From contig JANQNA010000003.1 in assembly GCA_028279825.1 (NCBI GenBank), positions 116,620 through 180,619 of the forward strand: a DNA stretch of 64,000 bases, read 5' to 3'. This DNA comes from an archaeon (GTDB taxonomy: Archaea; Aenigmatarchaeota; Aenigmatarchaeia; GW2011-AR5). How positions within the stretch are numbered: the first letter of the stretch is position 1; each line of letters starts with the position of its first letter. The notes under the pieces were generated by a model. That model ran no database searches and was not told the DNA's origin. It saw nothing but the letters and a program-made list of their open reading frames with translations. Shown piece after piece: positions 8,214 to 15,652 of this stretch. The position numbers and the translations under genes are program-made.

Positions 8214-8642
8214 ATGATTAAGACTTTTGAAGCGGGATTCACTTTACACCCTGCGGTTAATAACGGCAAAAGAAGTCAAAGATTAAGACCAGTTATAGAA
8301 TTACCATTTAGATATGCTAGTGGCGAATCCTTGGATATATCATCTCTAATAGACTCTGGGGCAGATAGAAGTGTGTCATTTAAAGAGGTCGGGGAGGGTC
8401 TTGGAATAAAATTTGTCGGAAAACCGTCAGAGCCTGTTACAGGAATAACTGGAGAGGAAAGTGCGTGGCAAAAACCAGTTTATGTTACGATAGGAAATGA
8501 AACTATCCATATTGATGTACTATGGATGGACAGAAAATTTGATCCTGATTCTGATTTTATGATGTCTCTTGGGCGAGAAAAAATATTCGACGTGTTCGAT
8601 GTTTCCTTCACAAGAGATAAAAAAATAATATTTTCAAAATAA
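8214..8642 (+). CDS. Retropepsin-like aspartyl protease domain protein
   Basis: A 142-residue protein with the clan AA signature: LIDSGADRS near residue 45 (hydrophobic-D-S-G), a middle beta region ending VLWMDRKFD, and a C-terminal SLGREKIFDVFDV like the LGRDxL motif of retropepsins. One such domain would act as a dimer. The ATG at 8214 follows a TATA-like TTTATTATAA by about 27 bases, so the mRNA is nearly leaderless; a GTG at 8205 is an alternative. A convergent neighbour is DUF5678-like. The substrate is unknown. Confidence 0.82.
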   Translation: MIKTFEAGFTLHPAVNNGKRSQRLRPVIELPFRYASGESLDISSLIDSGADRSVSFKEVGEGLGIKFVGKPSEPVTGITGEESAWQKPVYVTIGNETIHIDVLWMDRKFDPDSDFMMSLGREKIFDVFDVSFTRDKKIIFSK

Positions 8643-8644
8643 AA

Positions 8645-8860
8645 TTACCAGGCCATTATCTTTTCTTTCTTTGGGTAACTTGTTATACCTATTTTTCTAT
8701 TGGCGTAATTTTTTCGCAAAGCTGTAAGAACTTCTTTTATAGAATCACCAAATAAAACAGCTCTATTATCGACCAGACCAACTATCCGACCCTCATATTT
8801 TGTGGAGTTCAAATCTCTAACATTTTTCGAATCAGAAGTCCTTAGCATCGTGATAGCCAT
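8645..8860 (-). CDS. DUF5678-like small protein, 71 aa
   Basis: I start this at 8860, just after a TATA box (CTTATAAAG near 8885), rather than at the upstream in-frame codon. The core YEGRIVGLVDNRAVLFGDSI followed by KEVL fits the short archaeal DUF5678 pattern, in which a Y-G-x-h-V-A strand leads to a G-x-x-hxEV helix. Members of this family are often found near retropepsin-like genes in archaea, as here (family knowledge, from memory). The molecular role is unknown. Confidence 0.65.
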   Translation of the reverse strand: MAITMLRTSDSKNVRDLNSTKYEGRIVGLVDNRAVLFGDSIKEVLTALRKNYANRKIGITSYPKKEKIMAW

Positions 8861-9082
8861 AAATACCGCCTTTATAGGAACCTTTATAAGTAAATAACGC
8901 ACCTAAGTCGTATTTAAACGTTTTTCACACTTTTGGTCATTTCAACGGGTTTTGGTGTTTTTAAGTTTTGGAGCACAAAGGTCAATCATTTTACTATGAT
9001 ATATATGTGTGCAAAAAAATTTAACTTATTATGAATCCTTGATATCTCTTGTCAAAAACACAAATAACTTATTTGTAAACTT

Positions 9083-9763
9083 CTAATCATCTTCAGCATA
9101 TTCTTCATCTGATTCTAAACCCTTTTTAGATCTGGTTATTTTTTCGTCAATATGCTCGTATACAACATTTGGTTTAATAGTCTCATCTTCTCCACCCGTT
9201 TCTTCGTGGTCCTTAGTTGTTTGTTCAGGTTTGCTTGTATTGAATAATTCCCATTTGATTTTTTTCGCCTCAATGACCTTTTTTAGTTGACGTTCTTGTG
9301 AATTTAGAGTACTCTTTCCGCTTTTGACCTCTAGGAATATGACTTTTTTGATATCTTTTTTGCCCATGCCATCAAAAATAACAAAATCAATAGGAGCACC
9401 CATAAATTTCATATCAGAGGGGTTGTATGGAAATTTCGGCAGATACGGGGATACTTGTTCCCACATTTTTCCAATTATCGTTCTACGTGATCTCTTGACA
9501 GCATCTTCACGTAGATACTTTTCAGATCCTTTTATCATATCTTTTATCTCAGCAAGATCAGAAGCATATTTCATCTTCCAATCTTTGTCGAGTCCTTCGA
9601 ATTTCAATTTCCACTCATTATTCTGTTCATTGAGTTCATTCTTCCACTTTTCATCCAATAGTTTCTTTTTGTCTCCCCATTTACCTTTTTCACCCGCACG
9701 CTTCCCTAAAATGACACCAACTAGTAATGTGAGAGAAACTATGAGGATCAATAATAAATCCAT
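9083..9763 (-). CDS. Membrane-anchored Holliday-junction-resolvase-like endonuclease (COG4741-like)
   Basis: A 226-residue protein started at 9763, after AGGTGTG. It has an N-terminal membrane segment (LLLILIVSLTLLVGVILG), then a charged coiled coil, then an Endonuc_Holl-type domain: APIDFVIFDG supplies the acidic residue and IFLEVKSGKSTL the E-x-K motif typical of this PD-(D/E)XK superfamily. An acidic tail follows. Such proteins have been described as predicted secreted or membrane nucleases. In a mobile element it might process DNA at the membrane, which is an inference. Confidence 0.82.
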   Translation of the reverse strand: MDLLLILIVSLTLLVGVILGKRAGEKGKWGDKKKLLDEKWKNELNEQNNEWKLKFEGLDKDWKMKYASDLAEIKDMIKGSEKYLREDAVKRSRRTIIGKMWEQVSPYLPKFPYNPSDMKFMGAPIDFVIFDGMGKKDIKKVIFLEVKSGKSTLNSQERQLKKVIEAKKIKWELFNTSKPEQTTKDHEETGGEDETIKPNVVYEHIDEKITRSKKGLESDEEYAEDD

Positions 9764-9822
9764 CATCACACCTAATTTTAATAAATTGCCAAAATACATA
9801 AAGACTAGGGGTGGCAAGTGGT

Positions 9823-10893
9823 ATGAAATATAGTATAAGAGCTGTGGGTATTACAGTTTTGTGTATCTGTATTTTGTCCGCCAGTGCCTACGCCATTCCA
9901 GTTGGATTTATTGATATGAAATTGGACGAAAATCTAGATAAATTACATGTTAAAACAATGATAATGAATCCTGAACCCGTTACAAAGGGATGTCATGACG
10001 ATTTAGGTAATTGTACAAAAGAATTTATGTTTACAACATGGTCTTGGCTTGCTACAGATACACCAGAAGAGGCGGAATTAAGAACACAGAGAATGTATAT
10101 ATTTTCTCATCCAGAAACAAAAGCTTACAAAATCGATAACTGTTCAGATTTAGCTATCGGATATATATTAGAGCCAAATATTTTATTGAGACTTAATCGA
10201 AGTAAGGATCCACCATTTGATATTGATATTCTTCCATCCGAAAACACAACCATTTCACTTGCAATCTTAAATGATTCACACTCTTCCTGTACTTATTTTG
10301 ATTTTTTTTATCTGAATCCAAACCTAGTGGATAAAAGAAATCAGTTTTTTTACCCCTTTGATACGTACACTGCCGTAATAGGAATATACATACCAGGCAA
10401 ACCTTATGCAAATGTAGAAATGGAAGTTCCAGATGATTTTAAAATTAACAATATAATGAGTTCACCTACCACCAACAAAAAATTCAATACCGAAAATATA
10501 GCATTTGTTGCATATAACTTATACGAAAACAAAACAACAGTAACAATAACTTTCGCAAGATATAAAGACTTATCAGATTTCATATACCCATTATTTTCAC
10601 TATTAACACTGCCTATTATAATCATGTTTTATGTTTTTTACTTATACAAATCAAAAGATGAAACAACCAATAAAAATATAAAATATTTAGGCTTTGTTTT
10701 TATTACCCTGCCGTTATTTTTTAATTTTGCATCATTTTATACTGATAAACCTAGTGTTTTTACCGTACTCGATATTAGCTTTATTTTAAGCGTCTTATTT
10801 ATGATATTTGGTTTGTATATAATCCAAAAAACAAAAAAAGTAAAGGGTAAGAATAAGCATATAAAACAAGTCATTTGTAATACACAAGGTTAA
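9823..10893 (+). CDS. Membrane protein with signal peptide, DUF4436-like
   Basis: A 356-residue protein started at 9823. It has a signal peptide or first membrane segment (residues 1-27), an extracellular region of about 220 residues with scattered N-glycosylation sequons, and three hydrophobic segments at the C-terminus. The phrase YPFDTYTAVI just before the late ectodomain resembles DUF4436 and related membrane proteins. Its C-terminus is lysine-rich and cytoplasmic. It is divergent from the membrane nuclease, with 59 bases between their starts. Function unknown. Confidence 0.68.
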   Translation: MKYSIRAVGITVLCICILSASAYAIPVGFIDMKLDENLDKLHVKTMIMNPEPVTKGCHDDLGNCTKEFMFTTWSWLATDTPEEAELRTQRMYIFSHPETKAYKIDNCSDLAIGYILEPNILLRLNRSKDPPFDIDILPSENTTISLAILNDSHSSCTYFDFFYLNPNLVDKRNQFFYPFDTYTAVIGIYIPGKPYANVEMEVPDDFKINNIMSSPTTNKKFNTENIAFVAYNLYENKTTVTITFARYKDLSDFIYPLFSLLTLPIIIMFYVFYLYKSKDETTNKNIKYLGFVFITLPLFFNFASFYTDKPSVFTVLDISFILSVLFMIFGLYIIQKTKKVKGKNKHIKQVICNTQG

Positions 10894-10909
10894 GGAGATG
10901 ACCATCAAT

Positions 10910-11050
10910 ATGAAATGCTCAAGATGCAGTAAGAAAGCCGAATTTCTTATTCCCAGTATAAAAAAAGGTCTTTGTGAGGATCATGCAGTTGAACACTTAT
11001 CGGATACAAAAAATCAAGGATTTTTACTAAAGATTGAAAAGAAGACATGA
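10910..11050 (+). CDS. Mini zinc-finger protein, 46 aa
   Basis: A short gene found by reading the sequence. It encodes MKCSRC followed about 20 residues later by CEDH, which could bind one zinc ion. A GGAGATGA ribosome-binding sequence lies 12 bases upstream of the chosen ATG; an ATG inside that sequence at 10898 is the alternative. It follows the membrane-protein gene by 16 bases and is followed at once by the gene at 11066, so the three probably form one operon. Confidence 0.6.
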   Translation: MKCSRCSKKAEFLIPSIKKGLCEDHAVEHLSDTKNQGFLLKIEKKT

Positions 11051-11065
11051 TTGACGTTTATAATC

Positions 11066-11374
11066 ATGGAATCCAAGAACCTATATCAGTTGATACATGA
11101 AGGTCTGGAGGGATGGCGTAAAACAGGAGTTCTTCCAAATGGAGAAAAATGGTTCCCATATGACCAAGTACAAACATCGCCACACGTGAGAAGATTCCAA
11201 GTAAGTTCATTTACATCGTTGTTTTGCTCAAAGTTCAACATGAATAGACAAATAGCCATATCAGTTCTTAGATATCTTGAGGATTCTGATATTATCAAGA
11301 TTGTCTGGCAAAGTCCAAGAGGTTCTTATTTTAATTTGTTAAAATGCGACCAATTCAAAAAAAAGAAATCATAA
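11066..11374 (+). CDS. Probable winged-helix protein, 102 aa
   Basis: A 102-residue protein that begins MESKNLYQLIHEGLEGWRKTG. Its second half has a helix pattern NRQIAISVLRYLEDSDIIKIVW followed by a strand RGSYFNLLKCDQF, which looks like the recognition helix and wing of a winged-helix DNA-binding fold. The end is basic. It overlaps the convergent regulator gene by about 20 bases. Target unknown; a regulator of the element is a reasonable inference. Confidence 0.6.
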   Translation: MESKNLYQLIHEGLEGWRKTGVLPNGEKWFPYDQVQTSPHVRRFQVSSFTSLFCSKFNMNRQIAISVLRYLEDSDIIKIVWQSPRGSYFNLLKCDQFKKKKS

Positions 11375-11987
11375 AGAATTGTAAATATAGATCAAAAATA
11401 TCTTTTTCTTTTTTGTTTAATTTGTTATTATTTATGTAAATATGTGGAACAAAACTCATTGCTAAATCCATAAAAGTATATTTTCTCTTTTGCTTTTGAT
11501 AAAAAACTAGTTTATTCGTACCGATGATAATATGTTTTTTACCTGATAACATACACGAACTTACCATATCATCTTTTATTTTTGAAACATATTTTTTATT
11601 GAAGTAATCATTTCTCCATGTGGGGGAAACGGAGATTTCTTTAATGACGTCTTTAAAGTGTTTTCTTAGGGTTTCAATTATTTCTTCGATCACACCTTCT
11701 TTTATAAACCCTATTTGAGTGTTTGCAGTGATGCCAAGTTTAACAATTGGATCCAGATTATAATCATAAATAACTGTATATCTTTTTCCAGTTTTTGGTA
11801 TTTTATATCGCTTAATAAGTTTTGCAGAGGACATCTGTTTAAGGTATTGATTAACTACAGGTTGTTTGAATCCCGTGTCTTCAGAAATGTCATGCTCCGT
11901 TTTCTTTCCACTAGCTACAGACAAAAATACTTGCAACATACTGTTACTTTTCCATATATCCTTGATTTTTTCCATTACAGACACCAT
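11355..11987 (-). CDS. ArsR-like helix-turn-helix regulator
   Basis: A 210-residue protein started at 11987. The N-terminal 75 residues form a winged helix: MLQVFLSVASGKKTEHDIS, then FKQPVVNQYLKQMSSAKLI as recognition region, then a basic wing (KTGKRYTVIYD). The C-terminal 110 residues (ISVSPTWRNDYFNKKYV onward) are of unknown type. A 26-bp palindrome lies just upstream and overlaps the expected transcription start, so it is probably autoregulated. It is divergent from the RHH gene at 12050 and may control both. Confidence 0.78.
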   Translation of the reverse strand: MVSVMEKIKDIWKSNSMLQVFLSVASGKKTEHDISEDTGFKQPVVNQYLKQMSSAKLIKRYKIPKTGKRYTVIYDYNLDPIVKLGITANTQIGFIKEGVIEEIIETLRKHFKDVIKEISVSPTWRNDYFNKKYVSKIKDDMVSSCMLSGKKHIIIGTNKLVFYQKQKRKYTFMDLAMSFVPHIYINNNKLNKKEKDIFDLYLQFFMISFF

Positions 11988-11988
11988 T

Positions 11989-12014
11989 ATAGGTAATAAC
12001 CTATTATTACCTAT
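11989..12014. promoter_or_regulatory. Palindromic operator in a divergent promoter
   Basis: The sequence ATAGGTAATA, six bases, TATTACCTAT is a perfect 10-bp inverted repeat. A minus-strand TATA box (CTTATATAT, about 12021-12029) places the start of the regulator transcript inside it. A protein bound there would block the regulator promoter and probably the facing promoter of the RHH gene. This is a direct sequence observation; the binding protein is inferred to be the adjacent regulator. Confidence 0.75.
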
Positions 12015-12049
12015 ATAGATATATAAGATTATCATTCATATGTTTCATT

Positions 12050-12178
12050 ATGTCAGTAAAAAGAATTTGTTTGTCAGTAGAAAAGGATTTATTAGAAAAA
12101 ATAGATTTGACACGTGAAGATGTTTCAAGAAGTAAATTCATTGCACGAATTCTTCGAAATAAAATTGATGCTCTATGA
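12050..12178 (+). CDS. Ribbon-helix-helix protein, 42 aa
   Basis: A 42-residue protein: a basic strand MSVKRICLSVEKDLLEKI followed by two helices (LTREDVSRSKFIARIL). This is the minimal MetJ/Arc ribbon-helix-helix fold, which dimerises and inserts the strand into the DNA major groove. It is divergent from the ArsR-like regulator and shares its palindromic promoter region. Its stop codon overlaps the next start (ATGA), so the two are translationally coupled. Confidence 0.72.
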   Translation: MSVKRICLSVEKDLLEKIDLTREDVSRSKFIARILRNKIDAL

Positions 12179-12333
12179 AAAATAATTTAACACTTTATCA
12201 AATTTTGACGTCTCCCCTTGATAATGAAATTGAGAGATATATGAGACGACAAGGCCTAGGCTGGTATATTTCTCGTCGCAAGAAATTTCAGAGGTATTTG
12301 ATTAAGCAGCATGAGGGTGATTCTGGTGTATAA
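12175..12333 (+). CDS. Small basic protein, 52 aa
   Basis: A 52-residue gene that starts within the stop codon of the RHH gene (ATGA overlap). It is basic in the middle (RRQGLGWYISRRKKFQRYL) and has no recognised motif. Tight coupling to a DNA-binding protein suggests a joint role in controlling or replicating the element. Antitoxin-toxin coupling is possible but has no further support. Confidence 0.55.
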   Translation: MKNNLTLYQILTSPLDNEIERYMRRQGLGWYISRRKKFQRYLIKQHEGDSGV

Positions 12334-12450
12334 GTATGTGTATTTACCATCGACATATCACATTGAATATGGATATACATATAATGTGTACGAAGTTCCT
12401 GTTAAGGGTTCCCATTGTCAATACACATACACAATAGGAGACGCATTGTC

Positions 12451-12708
12451 ATGAAGCATCGAATAAATATATTGGTCGATTATCAAAATTGGAGAGATTT
12501 TGTAAAACTCAATGGAAAGGGTGGGCTAAGTAGATTCGTTGATGAGAAAATATCTGAATATCTAGAAAAAATGCGTTTGCGATGGTGGATTGTATGTCCC
12601 GAATGTAAGCAAAAGGTCCACATACGAATAGTTCTTAATAATGGTGGTCATTGTGATAAAAACAATTGCAAAGGCGTTATAGCAGAAAAAATCAACGGGG
12701 TGAGTTGA
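12451..12708 (+). CDS. RHH-like N-terminus plus zinc knuckle, 85 aa
   Basis: An 85-residue protein started at the ATG at 12451, which follows a TAGGAG ribosome-binding site. The N-terminus (KHRINILVDYQNWRDFVKL, then GLSRFVDEKISEYL) has the strand-helix-helix layout of ribbon-helix-helix proteins. The C-terminal half has CPEC and, about 18 residues later, CDKNNC, a likely zinc ribbon. It is followed one base later by the gene at 12710, so the two are in one operon. Confidence 0.68.
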   Translation: MKHRINILVDYQNWRDFVKLNGKGGLSRFVDEKISEYLEKMRLRWWIVCPECKQKVHIRIVLNNGGHCDKNNCKGVIAEKINGVS

Positions 12709-12709
12709 A

Positions 12710-12976
12710 ATGGAAGTATTTGAGGAGAGAACATCATTGCTAAAACTGGATGGTCTTACACCAGCAGAATTAGGCTTTATTTGCTACGCTATTCAAAAGG
12801 CCATGATAGATGCCAAAAAGGAAGATATTCTATACATAGATGCGGATATCAATTGTCCTTTTTATCTATCGTTTGAGGAAGCTAAGGCACTTCTTGAGAA
12901 AATAAAAAAGGTGTGTATACGGGATGAAATGCGTTTTGCTATGGGTGTGGACCCAGAAATAGCAAAGATAGCTTAG
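12710..12976 (+). CDS. Hypothetical protein, 88 aa
   Basis: An 88-residue acidic, mostly helical protein (LTPAELGFICYAIQKAM, then SFEEAKALLEKIKKV). It has no metal motif or membrane segment. It begins one base after the stop of the RHH/zinc-knuckle gene and is surely cotranscribed. Family unknown. Confidence 0.58.
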   Translation: MEVFEERTSLLKLDGLTPAELGFICYAIQKAMIDAKKEDILYIDADINCPFYLSFEEAKALLEKIKKVCIRDEMRFAMGVDPEIAKIA

Positions 12977-13034
12977 CTTTGTTCTGGAAAAACCATCGAA
13001 AACATAACAATTCTCCATATTTTTTCGGTAATTT

Positions 13035-13664
13035 ATGATATTCATGGGAAAGTTGACTGTAGAGGACTGTAAAATATTATCAGTCAGGGAAGTTTTGAAG
13101 GGGGTAACAAATCCAGAGACCATTAGAGATAGAGATCTAGTGGAATATGTCACTATCGTGGTGGGAATAAACGGATGGGATGGCAAATTCGACCAGAGAA
13201 TAGGATTTGTACAAACACCAACTCAATTTAATGGATTCAGAGTCTGGTTTAAATGTCCGCATTGCACTACAAAGGTAAATAAAATTTATTCGCCTCAGGG
13301 AAGATATCCATTCGCATGCCGTAAATGTTATAGATTAGACTATGAACTGCATCTTAAGGGCAAAACTAAGAGATATTCAGCCATAAAATGTCGGAAAGCA
13401 GAAGAAAAATATTTCAAAACACATGGTAATTCAAAGAAATATGAAAAAAGACGTAATGAATGGCTTTTTTGGCGGAAAAAGAGGGATATTTATCTTATAG
13501 AAATGTGTATGAAAACAAGTCGGGAATTTGAAAAAATTACCTCACGCCACAATATTGGAGATATAAAAGATGATTGCTATCAGAACTTTAATCCCAAAAG
13601 AAGAGAAAGAAGGCACCATCCAGCTAAGCTAATTGGTATGTGCTCAAAGCTTGGGTGGTGGTGA
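13035..13664 (+). CDS. Zinc-ribbon protein with basic C-terminus, 209 aa
   Basis: A 209-residue protein (or 206 if started at 13044). An N-terminal beta-like domain of about 70 residues is followed by a zinc ribbon (FKCPHC, then 18 residues, CRKCYRLDY) and then a long, very basic helical region with many Lys, Arg and aromatic residues. The C-terminus is rich in Arg and His. It looks like a nucleic-acid-binding protein of a mobile element. I cannot name the family. Confidence 0.65.
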   Translation: MIFMGKLTVEDCKILSVREVLKGVTNPETIRDRDLVEYVTIVVGINGWDGKFDQRIGFVQTPTQFNGFRVWFKCPHCTTKVNKIYSPQGRYPFACRKCYRLDYELHLKGKTKRYSAIKCRKAEEKYFKTHGNSKKYEKRRNEWLFWRKKRDIYLIEMCMKTSREFEKITSRHNIGDIKDDCYQNFNPKRRERRHHPAKLIGMCSKLGWW

Positions 13665-13691
13665 GTGCATCCATTTTTGTCATAAAGAGAA

Positions 13692-14015
13692 TTAATTGTT
13701 ATCTTTGGGCGATATTTTTTCAAGACTTATTTTCAGTTCTTTTGCCTTGTCAAGAATTTGTTCACGTTTTGTAGCATCGGTCAACCTATAACGTTTCTCT
13801 TTGAAACCACTACCTTTTCCAGATAGACCTTCCTCTACCAATCCCATAACTATCATTTCGCGCAACACTTTCTGTAGACCGCCGTCCGTGAGTCCAGCAG
13901 CCTCTTTAAGATCAGTCCACCTCTTTGGTCCAGACTCAAGTGCCTCTAATACAGAGTAAGTGCTATCGCGCATAAGTATCGCCACAGATTTCCATTCCTT
14001 AGGAGCATAACGCAT
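13692..14015 (-). CDS. Winged-helix transcriptional regulator, 107 aa
   Basis: A 107-residue protein with the MarR/HxlR-like layout: a STYSVLEALESGPKRWTDL helix, an AGLTDGGLQKVLREM recognition helix, a GLVEEG turn and a basic wing (FKEKRYRLTD). It binds DNA as a dimer by analogy with its fold. Two inverted repeats with short TATA-like stretches lie just upstream, between it and the divergent lipoprotein gene, and are likely targets for itself. Confidence 0.8.
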   Translation of the reverse strand: MRYAPKEWKSVAILMRDSTYSVLEALESGPKRWTDLKEAAGLTDGGLQKVLREMIVMGLVEEGLSGKGSGFKEKRYRLTDATKREQILDKAKELKISLEKISPKDNN

Positions 14016-14056
14016 TATAGGTTATTGCAATATCTAACTTATAAGATATATACACT

Positions 14057-14082
14057 CTATTAGAATATAAAATATCTAATAG
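14057..14082. promoter_or_regulatory. Inverted-repeat operator
   Basis: CTATTAGA and TCTAATAG are perfect 8-bp arms 10 bases apart, lying between two divergent genes. A second, shorter repeat (ATATCT ... AGATAT, about 14027-14048) is next to it, nearer the regulator gene. The arrangement suggests operator sites for the winged-helix protein encoded to the left, controlling itself and the lipoprotein gene to the right. Confidence 0.65.
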
Positions 14083-14117
14083 ATAGTTATATAAAGGTAC
14101 GAGTTAATAAACTATTT

Positions 14118-14669
14118 ATGAAAAATAGATGGACAGCAACTATCATAGTTGCTATAATCTTAATTGTTGGATGTACTTCAAACGATACAACCTCAGGTAG
14201 TACAGAAATAAATAAAATAGTAGCACAGTCCCAGGCTGAAATAAATTGTCCTTTCTTGAACAAAAACATTGTATTACAAAGCACGCGCATACCCGAAAAA
14301 GATACACTTTGGACATGGCACGATTACGGTAACTATAAGCCTGAGTTTAGTAAATATAGATTTGGCATATCATGTTCAATGGGAAATGAGGCAGGCGAAA
14401 ACAAGAATTATTTTTACTGCAAATTTGACACAGGATGTGTAGAAGTTACTGAGAAAGATGTAATAAAAGGCTACCTGAGAACTTACGCTAAAGCTGGTTA
14501 TAAAGTCACCGATTCTATGATTGATCACGTGAATGAATACGGATCTGATTCAACTGGTCGAGTGAATTTAACATCGTACAACATAAGTGCTGAAATGATG
14601 GAATGTGTTTCAAATCAAAAAGAAAATAATGACATTGTAGACTGTCATAAATATGAGCCTCCATTTTAG
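14118..14669 (+). CDS. Secreted lipoprotein, 183 aa
   Basis: A 183-residue lipoprotein with lipobox IVGC (Cys18-19). The exposed part has about six cysteines and an ending with Cys-rich C-terminal strand. It is unlike the four lipoproteins at the left end of the window. A TATA-like TTATATAAAG lies about 25 bases upstream. It is the first of two lipoprotein genes in the element. Function unknown. Confidence 0.68.
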   Translation: MKNRWTATIIVAIILIVGCTSNDTTSGSTEINKIVAQSQAEINCPFLNKNIVLQSTRIPEKDTLWTWHDYGNYKPEFSKYRFGISCSMGNEAGENKNYFYCKFDTGCVEVTEKDVIKGYLRTYAKAGYKVTDSMIDHVNEYGSDSTGRVNLTSYNISAEMMECVSNQKENNDIVDCHKYEPPF

Positions 14670-14779
14670 ATATATCACCTTCTGAAAAACTAAGAAATTT
14701 TATTGACGGAAGAAGCAATGAAAATACTCCCAAAAGATAATAGAATTAATTTAAAAAAATTTGTTATATAAATCTTATA

Positions 14780-15499
14780 ATGTCAAATACATTTTTTAAA
14801 AATATTGTATTAGTTTTATTAATTTTATCTGTTTTTTTTGTTGCTGGGTGTACAAATCCTAAAAATTTGAATACGGATACAGTTAACGAAAACATAAAGA
14901 AAATTAATGACTCTGTGGTTGAAATATGGGGTTGCCAAGTTCCAATAGAGAGAAATCCCATCTGTGAATTAAGTCCAGGATTTTCTTTTAATGATAGAGG
15001 CAATATAATGACCACATATCATACAATAAAAAACAATCCTTATAGGTATATAGTTTTTTCTAATGGCACAAGACAAGCAGTACCTGAAACAAGTTCATTG
15101 TATGCTTTTAGTGAATACCAAGATTTAGCTTTTTTAATTATTGATACAGATGTTCCAAAGGTGATTTTTGAAAATTTTACAATAAGTGAAAGTGATATGC
15201 GTAATAATTCAGTAGGCTTCATAGGGTTCCCTAATGGCGTTAAAATAAAGACTTTAGCTGTAGGAAAAATTAGTGACATAGTTAGGGATTCTGAATATTT
15301 GTTTACTGTTTTTAAGATAGAGGGATCAGTTTATTCGGGTAACAGTGGAAGTCCCGTGTTTTTAATGGATACAGGTAAAGTGATAGGTGTTTTGGTTAAA
15401 GGTGATCATAAAACAAATCTTACAGGTTTTGCTATACCTCTTGACAGAACATACTTGGATGAATTTGATAAATCCTTGAACAGTGTAGATTCCAGGTAA
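14780..15499 (+). CDS. Trypsin-like serine protease, lipoprotein
   Basis: A 239-residue lipoprotein with lipobox VAGC (Cys24). After a short linker it has a trypsin-like (S1-fold) domain with all three catalytic residues: His81 in MTTYHT, Asp115 in YQDLAF, and Ser189 in GNSGSPVF. There is no PDZ domain, and the total length fits a single domain. The codons are very A/T-rich. It would act outside the cell. In an element, it could process surface proteins of the host or of competitors, which is an inference. Confidence 0.87.
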   Translation: MSNTFFKNIVLVLLILSVFFVAGCTNPKNLNTDTVNENIKKINDSVVEIWGCQVPIERNPICELSPGFSFNDRGNIMTTYHTIKNNPYRYIVFSNGTRQAVPETSSLYAFSEYQDLAFLIIDTDVPKVIFENFTISESDMRNNSVGFIGFPNGVKIKTLAVGKISDIVRDSEYLFTVFKIEGSVYSGNSGSPVFLMDTGKVIGVLVKGDHKTNLTGFAIPLDRTYLDEFDKSLNSVDSR

Positions 15500-15526
15500 G
15501 CATACAAAAACTAATTATTGAACAAA

Positions 15527-15534
15527 TTTATAAA
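15527..15534 (+). promoter_or_regulatory. TATA box for the structured RNA / nuclease transcript
   Basis: TTTATAAA is centred about 25 bases before 15555. This is the usual archaeal TATA-to-start distance and would start transcription exactly at the base of the RNA helix that begins AGGGCAC. Confidence 0.65.
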
Positions 15535-15554
15535 CTTCAAGTCTAATAATCTTT

Positions 15555-15643
15555 AGGGCACATGGTGCCGAGTCGGAGTCTAAGGCCCCGAAAGGGTTCG
15601 GTCGTTTGGCCGCCGAAGGCAAAGAACACTTGGGACGTGCCCT
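15555..15643 (+). ncRNA. GC-rich structured RNA, unidentified
   Basis: An 89-base GC-rich island in A/T-rich DNA. AGGGCAC at the 5' end pairs perfectly with GTGCCCT at the 3' end. Inside are a hairpin CCGAA-AGGG-TTCGG (15588-15601) enclosed by a possible GGCC/GGCC helix (15584-15587 with 15608-15611), and a small GCC-GAA-GGC hairpin (15612-15620). The 5' strand can instead form a local hairpin, GGCAC-ATG-GTGCC (15557-15569). The nuclease gene starts 9 bases after the helix. It may be a 5' leader element or a separate RNA; it is not a standard tRNA, because no T arm is present. Confidence 0.7.
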
Positions 15644-15652
15644 ATCTTAATT

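Noticed and set aside
15565..15580. GTGCCGAGTCGG resembles the 3' hairpin of a Cas9 tracrRNA
   Set aside because: The match is short, the partner arm differs, and no cas gene or CRISPR array is in the window.
15555..15643. The structured RNA as a tRNA, tRNA-Ser/Leu-like gene or tRNA-Sec
   Set aside because: The D-arm-like and acceptor-like parts suggest it, but there is no T arm (TTC loop) next to the 3' acceptor strand and no sound anticodon arm.
15555..15643. HDV-like ribozyme (TTGGGAC near the 3' end)
   Set aside because: The required second pairing for GGGAC near the 5' end is missing.
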